From: Candolleomyces eurysporus
Lineage: Eukaryota > Basidiomycota > Agaricomycetes > Agaricales > Psathyrellaceae
Direction of reading: 5' to 3'
Length of the DNA stretch: 64,000 bases
Assembly: GCA_027579435.1 (NCBI GenBank)
Contig: JANBPK010001054.1
Span: 30,836 to 94,835, forward strand
Below the pieces are notes generated by a model. It ran no database searches, was not told the origin of the DNA, and saw only the letters and a list, made by a program, of their open reading frames with translations. This document shows positions 34,390 through 44,678 of the stretch, one piece after another (positions within the stretch are counted from its first letter, which is position 1; every line of letters begins with the position of its first letter). The position numbers and the translations under genes are program-made.

Positions 34390-36790
34390 ATGTCTCGCTC
34401 AAGCTCTCTCTTGCGCCTAACCGTTGCTATCGACTTGGCCTTTTGCACTCTAGCCTTTATTCCTCAGGCCCATGCAAAGGTCTACCAGAACCCTCAGGAG
34501 TTTTCATCCTCATCGAACTCATCGTTCGACTTTGTGGTCGTTGGCGGTTGGTCCTCCCTCGCCCCAAACTAGGGTAGTGAGTGACGATGGGTGACTGACT
34601 ATTTATCTTTGAACTTGCAGGTGGGACAGCCGGCTCAGTAGTCGCGAACAGGCTTTCAGAGAACCCTCAATACAACGTCCTACTCCTCGAAGCAGGCCCA
34701 AAGTGAGCATCTCGTTCTCGATGATCATCGATTATTTATATAATTATATGGATATTCAGTAATGAAGGAATTCTCGAGCTCATCGTTCCTGGCCTGCACA
34801 TCCAAATACCATACGACTGGAACTATACCACAGCTCCACAGGCAATGGTCAATAATCGGTCTTTCGATTATCGCCGTGGATTCGTGCTCGGAGGTAGCAG
34901 CTCAGTGAGTAAGCAATCATACCGACTGGCGGACTGCGCGGTGCGACTGAATGCTGACCTCTGATCAGACAGCATGCTCTCTACGCGGGGCTCAAAGGAT
35001 GACTACGATCTGTGGGGTCGAGTCTCTGGAGACCCAAGGACTTGGTCCTGGGAAGCATTACAGAAATGGATCTTGAAGGTCGGGTCGGGTCTTTCTTACT
35101 ACATGAGCTCTCGCTAAAGGACCATCATACAGAGCGAGACATGGACGGCAACAGTTGGCGGAAGAGATCCTACTGGCCAATATGACCCCCAATATCATGG
35201 AAAAGACGGACCTATTCGTGTTTCCCTGACTGGGAGCGGCCCAGATGACTTTGACAGGCGCGCATCAAGGAATACAGAAATTCAGAAGGAGTTTGTCGAG
35301 AAGCTGGACAGCAATGATGGAAGCCCGCCCGGTTTATGTGCGTACACGATTTTCCTTTCTGACGAAGGTATTAAATAGGCGTTCTTGAAAGCTTGGATCC
35401 AGTGGACCTTCGGGGGCGGCGAGCGTAACAGTGCAGCGACCGGATATCTAGGAAGCCGAACTCGAGCGCGGCCCAATTTAAGTATCGTCCTCAACGTTCA
35501 TGTGAAGAAAGTCCTCCCTTCCACCCAGGATGGAAAGGGGAGGTTGGACATACGCACCATTGAGATCAGGTCCAAGTCCAGCAGTAAGTCCATAGCATTT
35601 TTTCAGCAGCTTCGAAATACCAAGTCTCAAAGTCTCTCTTCGCTGGTAGATGTGACTCTAAGAGTGACTGCTCCAAAAGAAGTCATTCTTTCAGCCGGTG
35701 CATTCGGGACGCCTCACATATTGCTCAACTCTGTTATTGGTGAAGAATCTCATCTGAATAGCGTTGGCGTGAAGACGGTCCACAATCTTCCAGACGTTGG
35801 TAGAGGGATGTCGGACCACGTCTCCGCGATGGTAACATACACGATGAATGCGACGACTCCTGTGTAGGCTTTACTCCGCGACGGTCATATTGTTCCAGTG
35901 CTCATGAATTTTTACTTTCTCGCTCACAGCGTTGACGAAGAAGCTGCTCTCCGACAATGGCAAGACAATAGGACCGGACCCTTTGCGGAGTGGCGCCAAG
36001 TCGGGAGGAGGATTTTATGGAGTAAAATCCCGAAGTCTTCGCCCATTCTGAACCAGTATGGCGATCCTGCTTCTGGTCCCAATTCGCCTCACCTTGAGAT
36101 ACCTCTTGGCGTACGTTCACCTTCTCTCGATGATATTTTTCTGACGTTCGTGGTTTGTACTAGCCTGCAGGGCCTACTATGGTGGCGTCTGTTGTTCTTC
36201 TCACTCCTCATTCACGTAAGTATCTATCATGGATGGAGTTGCCCTCCTCAAATATTCACTCACACCGGGTGTAGGTGGGACCGTGAAGTTGGCTTCTTCA
36301 AATCCCTTCGACGACCCTCTCATAGATCCCGGCTATCTCTCTCATCCGTTCGACATCCAAGCTCTCACCGAAGGAATTCGAATCACGAAAAGATGGCTCG
36401 ACAGCCCTGCGTGGGATGGACTGGTCACTGGTTTCTTGGGTCCAGATCCGGATAACACGACTTTGTCAGAGACCGCCTTCCAGAATGCGTTGAAGGAATC
36501 GGTCGCATCGTTTTTGCACCCAGTCGGAACTGCTGCCATGTCTGCGTCGAGCTCAGCGGCCGGGGTTGTCGATCACGAATTGAGAGTGAAAGGAGTGCAT
36601 GTTTTACGGGTGGTTGACGCCTCTGCGATTGTGAGTGGACATTTCTGGTGGTTGTTTATGAAAATACTGATTCTCTCAATTATTGATCTGGTTCTCCCTG
36701 TAGCCATACGTCCCGACTACCCATACACAGGCGGCAGTGTACACTCTGGCTGAAAGAGCTGCAGATATCATCAAGTCGTCATGGAAGTAA
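34390..36790 (+). CDS. GMC oxidoreductase, aryl-alcohol oxidase-like (AA3), copy 2
   Basis: Signal peptide near [19 protein letters not shown]. The FAD motif is split by an intron (FVVVGG, then [15 protein letters not shown]). Most GMC landmarks are kept: [58 protein letters not shown], with catalytic histidines in [10 protein letters not shown] and PTTHTQA. Several family-conserved positions have changed compared with copy 3: STRG instead of [12 protein letters not shown] instead of [13 protein letters not shown] instead of NSGIG (the second GMC signature), and a two-residue loss before YDWNYTT. No stop or frameshift is seen, so it could still fold. It looks like a duplicate under relaxed constraint. 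TAA at 36788-36790. Confidence 0.85.
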
Positions 36791-38157
36791 CATTAGTGTT
36801 ATAGATACAAGGGTTAGATATACAACCTAACTAGAACGAATATTGTAACGTCTGGAACCATAAGCTTTAGTACCTCGGACAATATGCAGCACGACAAGTG
36901 CAGTCAAAGCAGCGATGTTCATGGAAGCGACTGGGAAGGGATTCCGAGGACTCTTTCCTCGGGTACTTGTATGGTGCAGGTACCCACTGCCAAGAATAGG
37001 TACTTACAAGACCCAGTAACTTCTGCATGATTGTCACGTGCTCTCCTCGTTGCCCCTCTACGTTTACTTGCCCTTCGTAACGGCCAAGGGCTAGATCGGT
37101 GAGAGTCAGGAGAGGGTCGAAAAGGATTTTAGATAATGCCGGTTCCAAAAATTAAATACATGAGAGGTGAATCGACGAAGGAGCTAGTACAATGATAAAT
37201 CCTAGTTCCTAAGGTGAGCTGCCAGAGCGACCAAAGAAAGCATAAAAAGAGAGATAAGAATCGAACATAAAACCGAGCCAAACCGAGAGTAATCAAAGTA
37301 AAATCTCGAGTCCTCGGAATATGCCACGCTTGGCGATGGCCCACAAAACACAAGTAATTCTATCCGGAAGCCTGGCCTGCGCCCACAGACCCCGGGGTTC
37401 CATGTAGACCCCCCAAATAAAGTCGCAAGAAGGCTTCTTTTGCCTATGTAGCACTCTGCCACGCTCCGAGCCAGCCTCCATCATGGTCCCGCCTTCCGAG
37501 TGGGGTTATCGCGGCCACTTATTTCTGTGCACTGCTCGACGGCTCACTAGCGTAGAATTCAGAATTCTGCACGCAGCGACCACAGTTGCGTGATATTCTA
37601 TCACACTGAATATCTGGGACGACTACTCAATTATCTTGCAGCTGCAGCGAGTTGGAAGCAAGTTGACCAGCAAGAGATGGCCATCAATCTCTGCGGTTGG
37701 TACAGAGATTGATGGAGACTTCCTGACTCCCACCTTCGCTTTTTCCCGCACCTCACCCGACATCCACGTCACAAATTATGACCAGGCTTTCCAGATAACA
37801 GCCCTGGGGTCTGTGTACGCAGACAGAAATAGAATCACTTCAAGAAAGTGATAAGATACGTTCATTGACAGTTGTCTGATGCGCTCAACCCCCACGACGT
37901 ACACCTCGATTGAACAGTTCGAGTTGAACGCTTTAGTATGTGGAGCAACCCCTGAAGCTCCTAATAGTCCAAATTCTAGGCTGACATACTCATTAGAACC
38001 ATCTGTCAGCTCTGAGGAAAGGTCAGCCGGAAGTAAGACTGGACTCATGACATGGTCATGGGGCTCCCCAAGGTACGTAACCTTCCAGTATAGCGATATT
38101 AAAATGAACCTGAGGTCTGACTACCTGCTAACGTCGTATTCCCCATCGACGACACCG
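36791..38157. other. Spacer between tandem GMC genes
   Basis: The first 170 nt match the downstream flank of copy 3 (40583-40745), and the last 280 nt match the upstream flank of copy 2, so both are parts of a duplicated unit. In between lie minus-strand frames (36867-37148, 37202-37484) without recognisable domains. Confidence 0.45.
38056..38088 (+). promoter_or_regulatory. Shared GMC promoter block (copy 3)
   Basis: TCATGGGGCTCCCC followed by AGGTACGTAACCTTCCAG, 70-100 nt before the ATG. Same block as in copies 2 and 4. Confidence 0.4.
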
Positions 38158-40582
38158 ATGGTGACCCGCCTTGAGCCTCGCTCAACCTTTTACTTGCGCA
38201 TCGCCGCCGCTATTGGCTTGGCCTTTTGCGCTCCAGCAGCTATTTCTCAGGTCCAGGCAAAGGTCTACCAAAACCTTCAAGAGTTTGCACCCTCAGCGAA
38301 CTCATCGTTCGACTTCGTGGTTGTCGGCGGTCGGTCCTCCCTCCCCCCCTTCCAGGGTACGAGTGACGATTGGTTACTGATTTTTGATTGTCAAACTCGC
38401 AGGTGGGACAGCCGGCTCAGTGATCGCAAGTAGACTTTCGGAGAACCCTCACCACAGTGTCCTACTCCTCGAAGCAGGCCCAAAGTGAGTATCTCGTTCT
38501 CGATGAGATTCGATCATTCCAAAGGAGCCTGGATACCCAGCAATGAAGGAATCCTCGAGCTCATTGTTCCTGGGCTGCACGTCCAAATACCCAACACGTA
38601 CGATTGGAACTACACCACAGTTCCACAGGTAATGGTCAATAATCGGTCCATTGAGTATCGTCGTGGGTTTGTGCTCGGAGGTAGCAGCTCAGTGAGTAAG
38701 TAACCATATTGGCTGACGGATTCGTCGTGCGACTGAATGCTGAGCTACTCCGATTAGACACCATGCTCTACACACGCGGCTCGAAAGATGACTACGATCT
38801 GTGGGGTCGAGTCTCTGGAGACCCAAAGACTTGGTCCTGGGAAGCCTTGCAGAAATGGATCTTGAAGGTCTGGTCGGGTCTTCCTCATTACATGAACTCT
38901 CCCTAAAGGACCATCGCACAGAGCGAGAAATGGACGGTACCGGTTGGCGGAAGGGATCCCACTGGCCAATACGACCCACGATATCATGGAAAGGACGGGC
39001 CTATTCGTGTTTCCCTGACTTGGAGTGGCCCAGATGACTTCGACAGACGCGCATCAAGGAATACGGAAATTCAGAAGGAGTTTGTCGAGAAGCTGGACAG
39101 CAATGATGGAAAGCCGGCCGGTTTATGTGCGTACACCGCTTTTCTTCTCAACGAAAATCTCAAACAAGCGTCCTTGAAAGCTTGGACTCAGTGGACCTTT
39201 GGAGGCGGCGAGCGTAACAGCGCAGCGACTGGATATCTAGGAAGCCGAGCTCGAGCGCGACCCAATCTAAATATCGTCCTGAACGTTCATGCGAAGAAAG
39301 TCCTACCTTCCACCCAGGACAGGGAGAAGGGTTTGGATATCCGTACCGTTGAGATCGGGTCCAAGTCCAGCAGTAAGTCCATAGCATTTCTTCTGCAGCT
39401 TCGAAATACAAAAGTCTCAAAGTCTCTTTTTACCGGTAGATGTGACCCTAAAAGTGACTGCTCGAAAGGAAGTCATCCTTTCCGCCGGTGCTTTCGGAAC
39501 GCCCCACATTTTGCTAAACTCCGGTATTGGTGAAGAGTCCCATTTAGATAGCGTTGGTGTGAAAATGGTTCATCGCCTTCCAGATGTTGGTAGAGGGATG
39601 TCGGATCACGTCTGTACGATGGTAACGTACACCTTGAATGCAACGACTCCTGCGTAAGTATGACTCCGCGCCAGCGATCTGGGTCTAGTGCTGATGTCCT
39701 TTTGCCTATCTCAGCATCGACGAAGAAGCTGCTCTACAGCAATGGCAAGCAAACAGGACTGGACCCTTTGCAGAGTGGCGTCAGGCTGGGAGGAGAATTT
39801 TATGGAGCAGATTCCCAAAGTCTTCGCCCTTACTGAGAAAATATGGCGATCCAGCCTCTGGTCCTCATGCACCTCACATTGAAATCGCTCTTAATGTAAG
39901 TTCAGCTCCTCTGAAAGGATACTCTTCTTACGTTTGTGATCTGCACTAGGCTCCTGTTCCTACCTTTGCGACCTTAGTTGTTCTCCTCACTCCTCGTTCA
40001 CGTATGTTATAAGTTCTGTCATGCATGGGCTCGCTCGCGTCAGATATTCACTCACATCGTGTGCAGGTGGGACCGTGAAGCTGGCTTCGTCAAATCCTCT
40101 CGACGACCCCCTCATAGATCCCGGCTATCTCTCGCATCCTTTCGACATCCAAGCTCTCACAGAAGGAATTCGAATCACGAAAAGATGGTTCGACAGCCCT
40201 GCGTGGGATGGACTGATCACTGGCTTCTTGGGTCCAGATCCGGATAACGCGACTCTCTCAGAGACTGCCTTCCAGAATGCGCTGAAGGAGTCGGTAGGAA
40301 CGTTTTTGCACCCAGTCGGAACGGCTGCCATGTCTGCGTCGAGCTCAGCGGCCGGAGTCGTCGATCACGAGTTGAGAGTGAAAGGAGTGCATGGTTTACG
40401 GGTGGTCGATGCCTCTGCGATTGTGAGTGAACATCCCTGGTGGTTATCTATAAAAGTACTGATTCTCTCAATTATCGATCTGGTTCCCCGTGTAGCCATA
40501 CGTCCCGACCGCCCATACACAAGCGGCAGTGTACGTTCTGGCTGAAAGAGCTGCAGATATCATCAAGTCGTCTTGGAAATAA
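38158..40582 (+). CDS. GMC oxidoreductase, aryl-alcohol oxidase-like (AA3), copy 3
   Basis: Signal peptide in [20 protein letters not shown] with the ATG at 38158. The FAD motif is split by intron 1 (FVVVGG, then [15 protein letters not shown]), then [12 protein letters not shown] landmarks are complete: [76 protein letters not shown], and catalytic histidines in [10 protein letters not shown] and PTAHTQA. It ends [16 protein letters not shown] 40580-40582. It is the better-kept member of a tandem pair with copy 2; the duplicated unit is about 2.9 kb and repeats with a period of about 3.78 kb. Probably secreted and H2O2-producing; the substrate is unknown. Confidence 0.9.
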
Positions 40583-40802
40583 TATCAGTAATATGGATAC
40601 GCGGATTAGCTTGAGGTGCTGCACAATAGTTAGAATGAACATTGTAGCGTTTGGGACTATGAGCCTTGGTGCCTTGGGCAACATGCCCCGCGATTTGTGC
40701 AGTCAGAGCGGCGAAGTTCGTGGAAGCAACTGGGAAACGTGCACATATATTGGGCAATGGTGCTGTAATTTACGACGATTACAGATGACTGTCGCATTCG
40801 GA

Positions 40803-41984
40803 CTACATACCGAGTGAAGCACTAACCAGCTTATACTCTTTGATCTCCTCCCCAAACTCTTCGCTCACCATCTCTTCAGACGGGTCGGGCATCTCGAAGA
40901 CAGGTTGACTGGAGGTCTGAATGGAACCATTACAAGTCTGACAGGATATAAAGCGCTGTGCAATCGCGGAATGCTTGCACAGGTTGCACTTCACGAGTGA
41001 AAGCTGGACCCTGGCCTCTCGGGGTCCAACCTTTCTCCCTCCATTCATTATCTGCTTGCCGAGCACGAAGAACTCGTGCTCGCCAGTCAGCATCGTTTGG
41101 CAACTGGAGCACCGCCAGCTCAGTATGGCTGATTTGACGCAGTGCGGACACTTGATGCTGTTAAGCTTGAAAGGGACGGCTAACTTGTCGGAGCCTGGGT
41201 GGGAGTCAGGATCTCTTATCCAGAGGATTCGAGCTGCTGTCTCCCACCCAAGATCGGCCAGGTCGGTGAGCGATATTTGGGATTTCCGATCAACCAGATT
41301 AAGAATGCCCTCGACGAACCACTTCTCCACTTTATGTTCCCTCGCCAATTTGATCTTCTCGATCAGCGAAAGCTGCGTATCGCTTGATAAAACGTAGATG
41401 GCATGGCTTCGAATCTGTTAGACCCAAAATGAGATCTGCTTAAATCAGGCAAAAAACGAGCTCGAGAAGGCTCACCTTTTTCATACCCCAAATTGTTGAC
41501 AGTTTTAGCACAGAGATCCACTCGGCTTTCTCTAGATTGAAGCTCGGCTGATCTCCAGATAACAACTGAGACGCTCTACCAATATTGCGATATTCAAATG
41601 TCGAAATATACGTTGAATCATCACAGGCCACCAAACTAACAATATGACGACTCACCGCGGGTACATGACTCTCAAGAGGCATCTGAGATCCTCCTTCCTG
41701 TAACCCTCGAGAATGATTGGGTGATCCTTTGACGCTCCTTCGACGTTTCCATCAGCTCCGGGAGGAAGCGTGAACATGTCGGCAAAGATCTCAGCAGATT
41801 CCTCGAATTCGCATCGAGGTACACAGAAAATCTCGTCTTCAACCTAGACGCAACATGCGATGAGTCACAGCCGGTTCGATATAGCAAATGGAGCAGCGCT
41901 CGATAACAATTCAAGTCACTTGGGGGCACGGACCTGAAGGAACAGAGTCTGCCAGAAGAATTCGGCGCTCGGGTTGACCGCCAT
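40803..41984 (-). CDS. BTB/POZ domain protein
   Basis: The start is at 41984 (MAVNPSAEFFWQTLFLQ). After an intron come VEDEIFCVPRCEFEESAEIF, ADMFTLPPGADGNVEGASKD and PIILEGYRKEDLRCLLRVM, the BTB core. Then EKAEWISVLKLSTIWGMKK, HAIYVLSSDTQLSLIEKIKL and AREHKVEKWFVEGILNLVD follow, as in the BTB genes near 5 kb. The C-terminal half has five Cys-x-x-Cys pairs (CPHC, CSSC, CNLC, CQTC among them), suggesting zinc-ribbon-like folding. No break is seen. It is convergent with GMC copy 3. Adaptor or regulatory role by family; partner unknown. Confidence 0.8.
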
Positions 41985-42280
41985 GGTAAACAACTCGACT
42001 TGAAGATGGGTGGCGATAGTTGCAGAGCTCTCTACGGCCTCGAAGANGGGGAAGGCGTGGGGGGTCGGAAACAAGGTCGTCTTCCGAAGCTTACTGCGAA
42101 CATTGAAACTCAGCTGGCCCGTCTATGCCGGCGCACGGACCTCCCGAGAAAGTCGCTTTCGGGGACCTGGTTCCGCTATTCCCTACCTACATAACCGCCA
42201 ACCTGTCTCCCGGATTGTGATTCAAAGCTGGAGAGAAATTTTTTCCCCGGGTTCAGCTGGTACATAATTCGAAAAAGATT
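41985..42280. other. Intergenic upstream of the BTB gene
   Basis: Probable promoter of the minus-strand BTB gene. The N at 42047 lies here. No gene seen. Confidence 0.4.
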
Positions 42281-42289
42281 TGATGTCTA

Positions 42290-42780
42290 GGTGAGTTGAG
42301 ATACAGAGAGAAGCCGAACACTCATGCGCGTCAGTCATGATCTTCATCCGACCCCAGCACCAGGAATCATCGTATCGATCCGGTCTGTGCAATGGATGAG
42401 GTGAGAAGATTGCGAAGGAACAGCGGAAAGCATAGAGAAACGCACCCATACCTGACATCGTTGTACACGGCTTTCGCTCGAGCTCCATCCTTACGAAACA
42501 AAACTGGTATCATATCAAAAACGTTGAAACCACCTAGCTGAAATATAGCTTCAACGACTCTCAATGACGGTGCATCGTCCCTAGCCATACCCATTAGGGG
42601 TCCGATCCTTGGCTTGAGGGAGCCCGTAGTCTCTATCATTTCGAAGCCCTGCCATTCCTCCATGATCTTTGTGGTGGCCTTGTCCGAAAGCCAAGTGCAG
42701 TGAATCAACTTCACCAATGCACATTCTGCGCGCAAACCGTCGAATTGGTTGCAAATTTGCCCGTCGAATTTCTGAGAACA
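42290..42780 (-). pseudogene. MYND-family C-terminal fragment
   Basis: On the minus strand ALVKLIHCTWLSDKATTKIM, ETTGSLKPRIGPLMG, VVEAIFQLGGFNVFDMI and LFRKDGARAKAVYNDVRYG match the C-terminal half of the decayed MYND gene at 61-63 kb (MNCTWISEHVGLESL, TSECLKPRVQALLD, IAEAIFPLGAFDVVDLL, LRKDGDRVIAVRSVVRYG). A spliced tail PDRYDD also matches. Everything N-terminal, including the MYND finger, is missing. The similarity stops close to the end of an inverted-repeat element at 42781, so the insertion or an associated rearrangement may have removed the rest. Confidence 0.55.
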
Positions 42781-42795
42781 CCCTTGAATTGGAAT

Positions 42796-42850
42796 CTCCG
42801 GGCGTCCGGGTGTGCTGGGCGTCCGGCAGTCCGGGTGTCTGGGCGTCTGG
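42796..42850 (+). repeat. Subterminal GGGCGTCCGG-like repeats, left
   Basis: Five or so imperfect copies of a 9-10 nt CGTCCGG-containing unit next to the left inverted repeat; possible transposase binding sites by analogy with other DNA transposons. Confidence 0.55.
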
Positions 42851-43431
42851 CAATTATTCAGTAGCTGCAGAGAAGCATAACAATCGCTGTGATTTGCAAG
42901 TCTGTTTCTTGTTTCAGTCTGTATGCTATTGCAGAGCCAGTGCTGGTGATCAGGTGCTGTGCCGAGCGACACTGTAAGTGATCGGTCACTGCTGGGAGTT
43001 CCAAGCTCGCACCACTACAAGCTCGCACTATCTGCTTTCTCCTAGTTTCAGTGTTTGATTCATGCATAGTGATATTATCTCAGTAGCATTCGCTCATACT
43101 GTCGCATATAACACATATCAATGGCAGGGTTCATGGGATGCCACGACGTGTTTGTAGGACCTTTGGATTTGGAAGACGGGACCATGTTTGTACGACTAAC
43201 TATTGGATACTCATTCCAAAAGCTCACCATATGAAAAATGTAGAACCAAAACACAGCCATTTCCCAAATTGTGGAATTGTGGAGGGTGTGCCAAACATGA
43301 AGCCGTGCACCCCAGCGGCCAATTCCACCTCTGACACTGCTGCCAATCTTCTCAAGACTACATTTTCACGGAACTGCTTCGATATCTCGTCTTGCTTCTT
43401 CTAATAAATGACTTTGGACATATTTTATAAT

Positions 43432-43504
43432 GCTGGACGCCCGGACAAAGACTTGGAGCCGGACGCTCGGACACTAGGAAGATATCGATGCCGGACAGCC
43501 GGAC
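43432..43504 (-). repeat. Subterminal GGGCGTCCGG-like repeats, right
   Basis: CGCCCGGAC, GCCGGACGC, GCCGGACAGCCGGAC and related units in inverted orientation relative to the left end. Confidence 0.55.
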
Positions 43505-43519
43505 ATTCCAACTCAAGGG

Positions 43520-44678
43520 TATTCTGCTTATCCTACGACTCTGTAATCAAGAAACTTTCAGGCCGCCAATACCCCAGCACGTCCTCGATGCCATTAAGAA
43601 GGAGCCAGGATCGGTCGGTCTCAAGGGTTCTGGTTCCAACAGAACGTCTCCTGAATGCTGAGTTCATCCGTTGGAGTAGCCCAGGAGACCACTCTAGTCC
43701 GTGTCACAGGCCCAGGTAGCTAGGTAAAGAGCACCTCGTAAAGAGTCGAGGGAAAGAATCGAATACCCATTCTGTCGCGTTGGCATAGATTAGATATACA
43801 GATCAGAGCCGCAACCTGATCTAATCTAACTACCTACTACTCCGCCAGGATCCTCTAGTCCACCGTTGACAATATTATCCCTAGCTTATGTGACAATCAA
43901 GTTGTGAGCTTTCGTCTTGTTTAGCTGGTATGCCAGTCACGCCATCATCCACGCTCAAGAGTTCAATTCAAAAGATGCTCTCAGTGCTACTCGGTCATTT
44001 ATCGCTCCCATGAATGTCAAAGAGAAGACAGGAAAAGGCTTCACAAGGCGGAATGTCTTCAAGCACGTGGCAGTTACTTCAGTGGGTTATTATCTTTTAC
44101 TTCGTAGCACAAAGTCTTACACTGATTCCCAACGCTAACTATATCAAAAGCAGGCAAGTTAACCGAAGCCTGGTACTCTCATTCACATCGAAGGCTTCAT
44201 CTCGCGCACGCTCAAGCCTACTAAGAGAAAGCCACCAACACGGGGTTTCGTCTTTCCATGCGATGCATCCCGTCTCCTGCTTCCTACTCTGAAAAGAGCC
44301 ACCCTCAAGAGACTGGCTACCAGCTTCTCCATATCAGCTCACTTCTATCGGATCCGACAGAAGCCTAAAAAACAGAAGACCAGGTCTAGCACGATTGTTG
44401 TCAAGAAGGAATCGATTGGTAAGCATTTTTTCATTGGCTGTTGTATCACCTATAGCTTCAATGGTCCTGCGACAGCTACCTATGTCAACGATTTTATTCA
44501 ACACCAGTATATTTTCGTCGAATGGCACACATTGAAGAACGGCATCAGATCTTCCCAAGCCTCCTTCTGAGGTTAATTATGGCGGTCAACGTTCAACTCT
44601 CAACTCCCATGTCCACCACGATTGTACCCTCCAGTTTTTCCCGGACCCCGCTGCTTGTCGTTTGCCATCGGTAGCCTT
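43520..44678. other. Unassigned stretch
   Basis: Short frames only (43917-44138, 44014-44292 plus, 44334-44558 minus); none recognisable. It ends at the stop codon of R2. Confidence 0.35.

Larger units (their letters stand above)
42781..43519. mobile_element. Non-autonomous inverted-repeat element (MITE-like)
   Basis: The left end CCCTTGAATTGGAAT (42781-42795) is repeated inverted at the right end as ATTCCAACTCAAGGG (43505-43519), 14 of 15 matching. Just inside each end lie degenerate repeats of a GGGCGTCCGG-like unit (42796-42850), inverted on the right (43432-43504). The 739-bp interior has no transposase-like frame. I could not find a clear target-site duplication, so the superfamily stays open. 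The structure is that of a small DNA transposon moved in trans. Confidence 0.6.
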
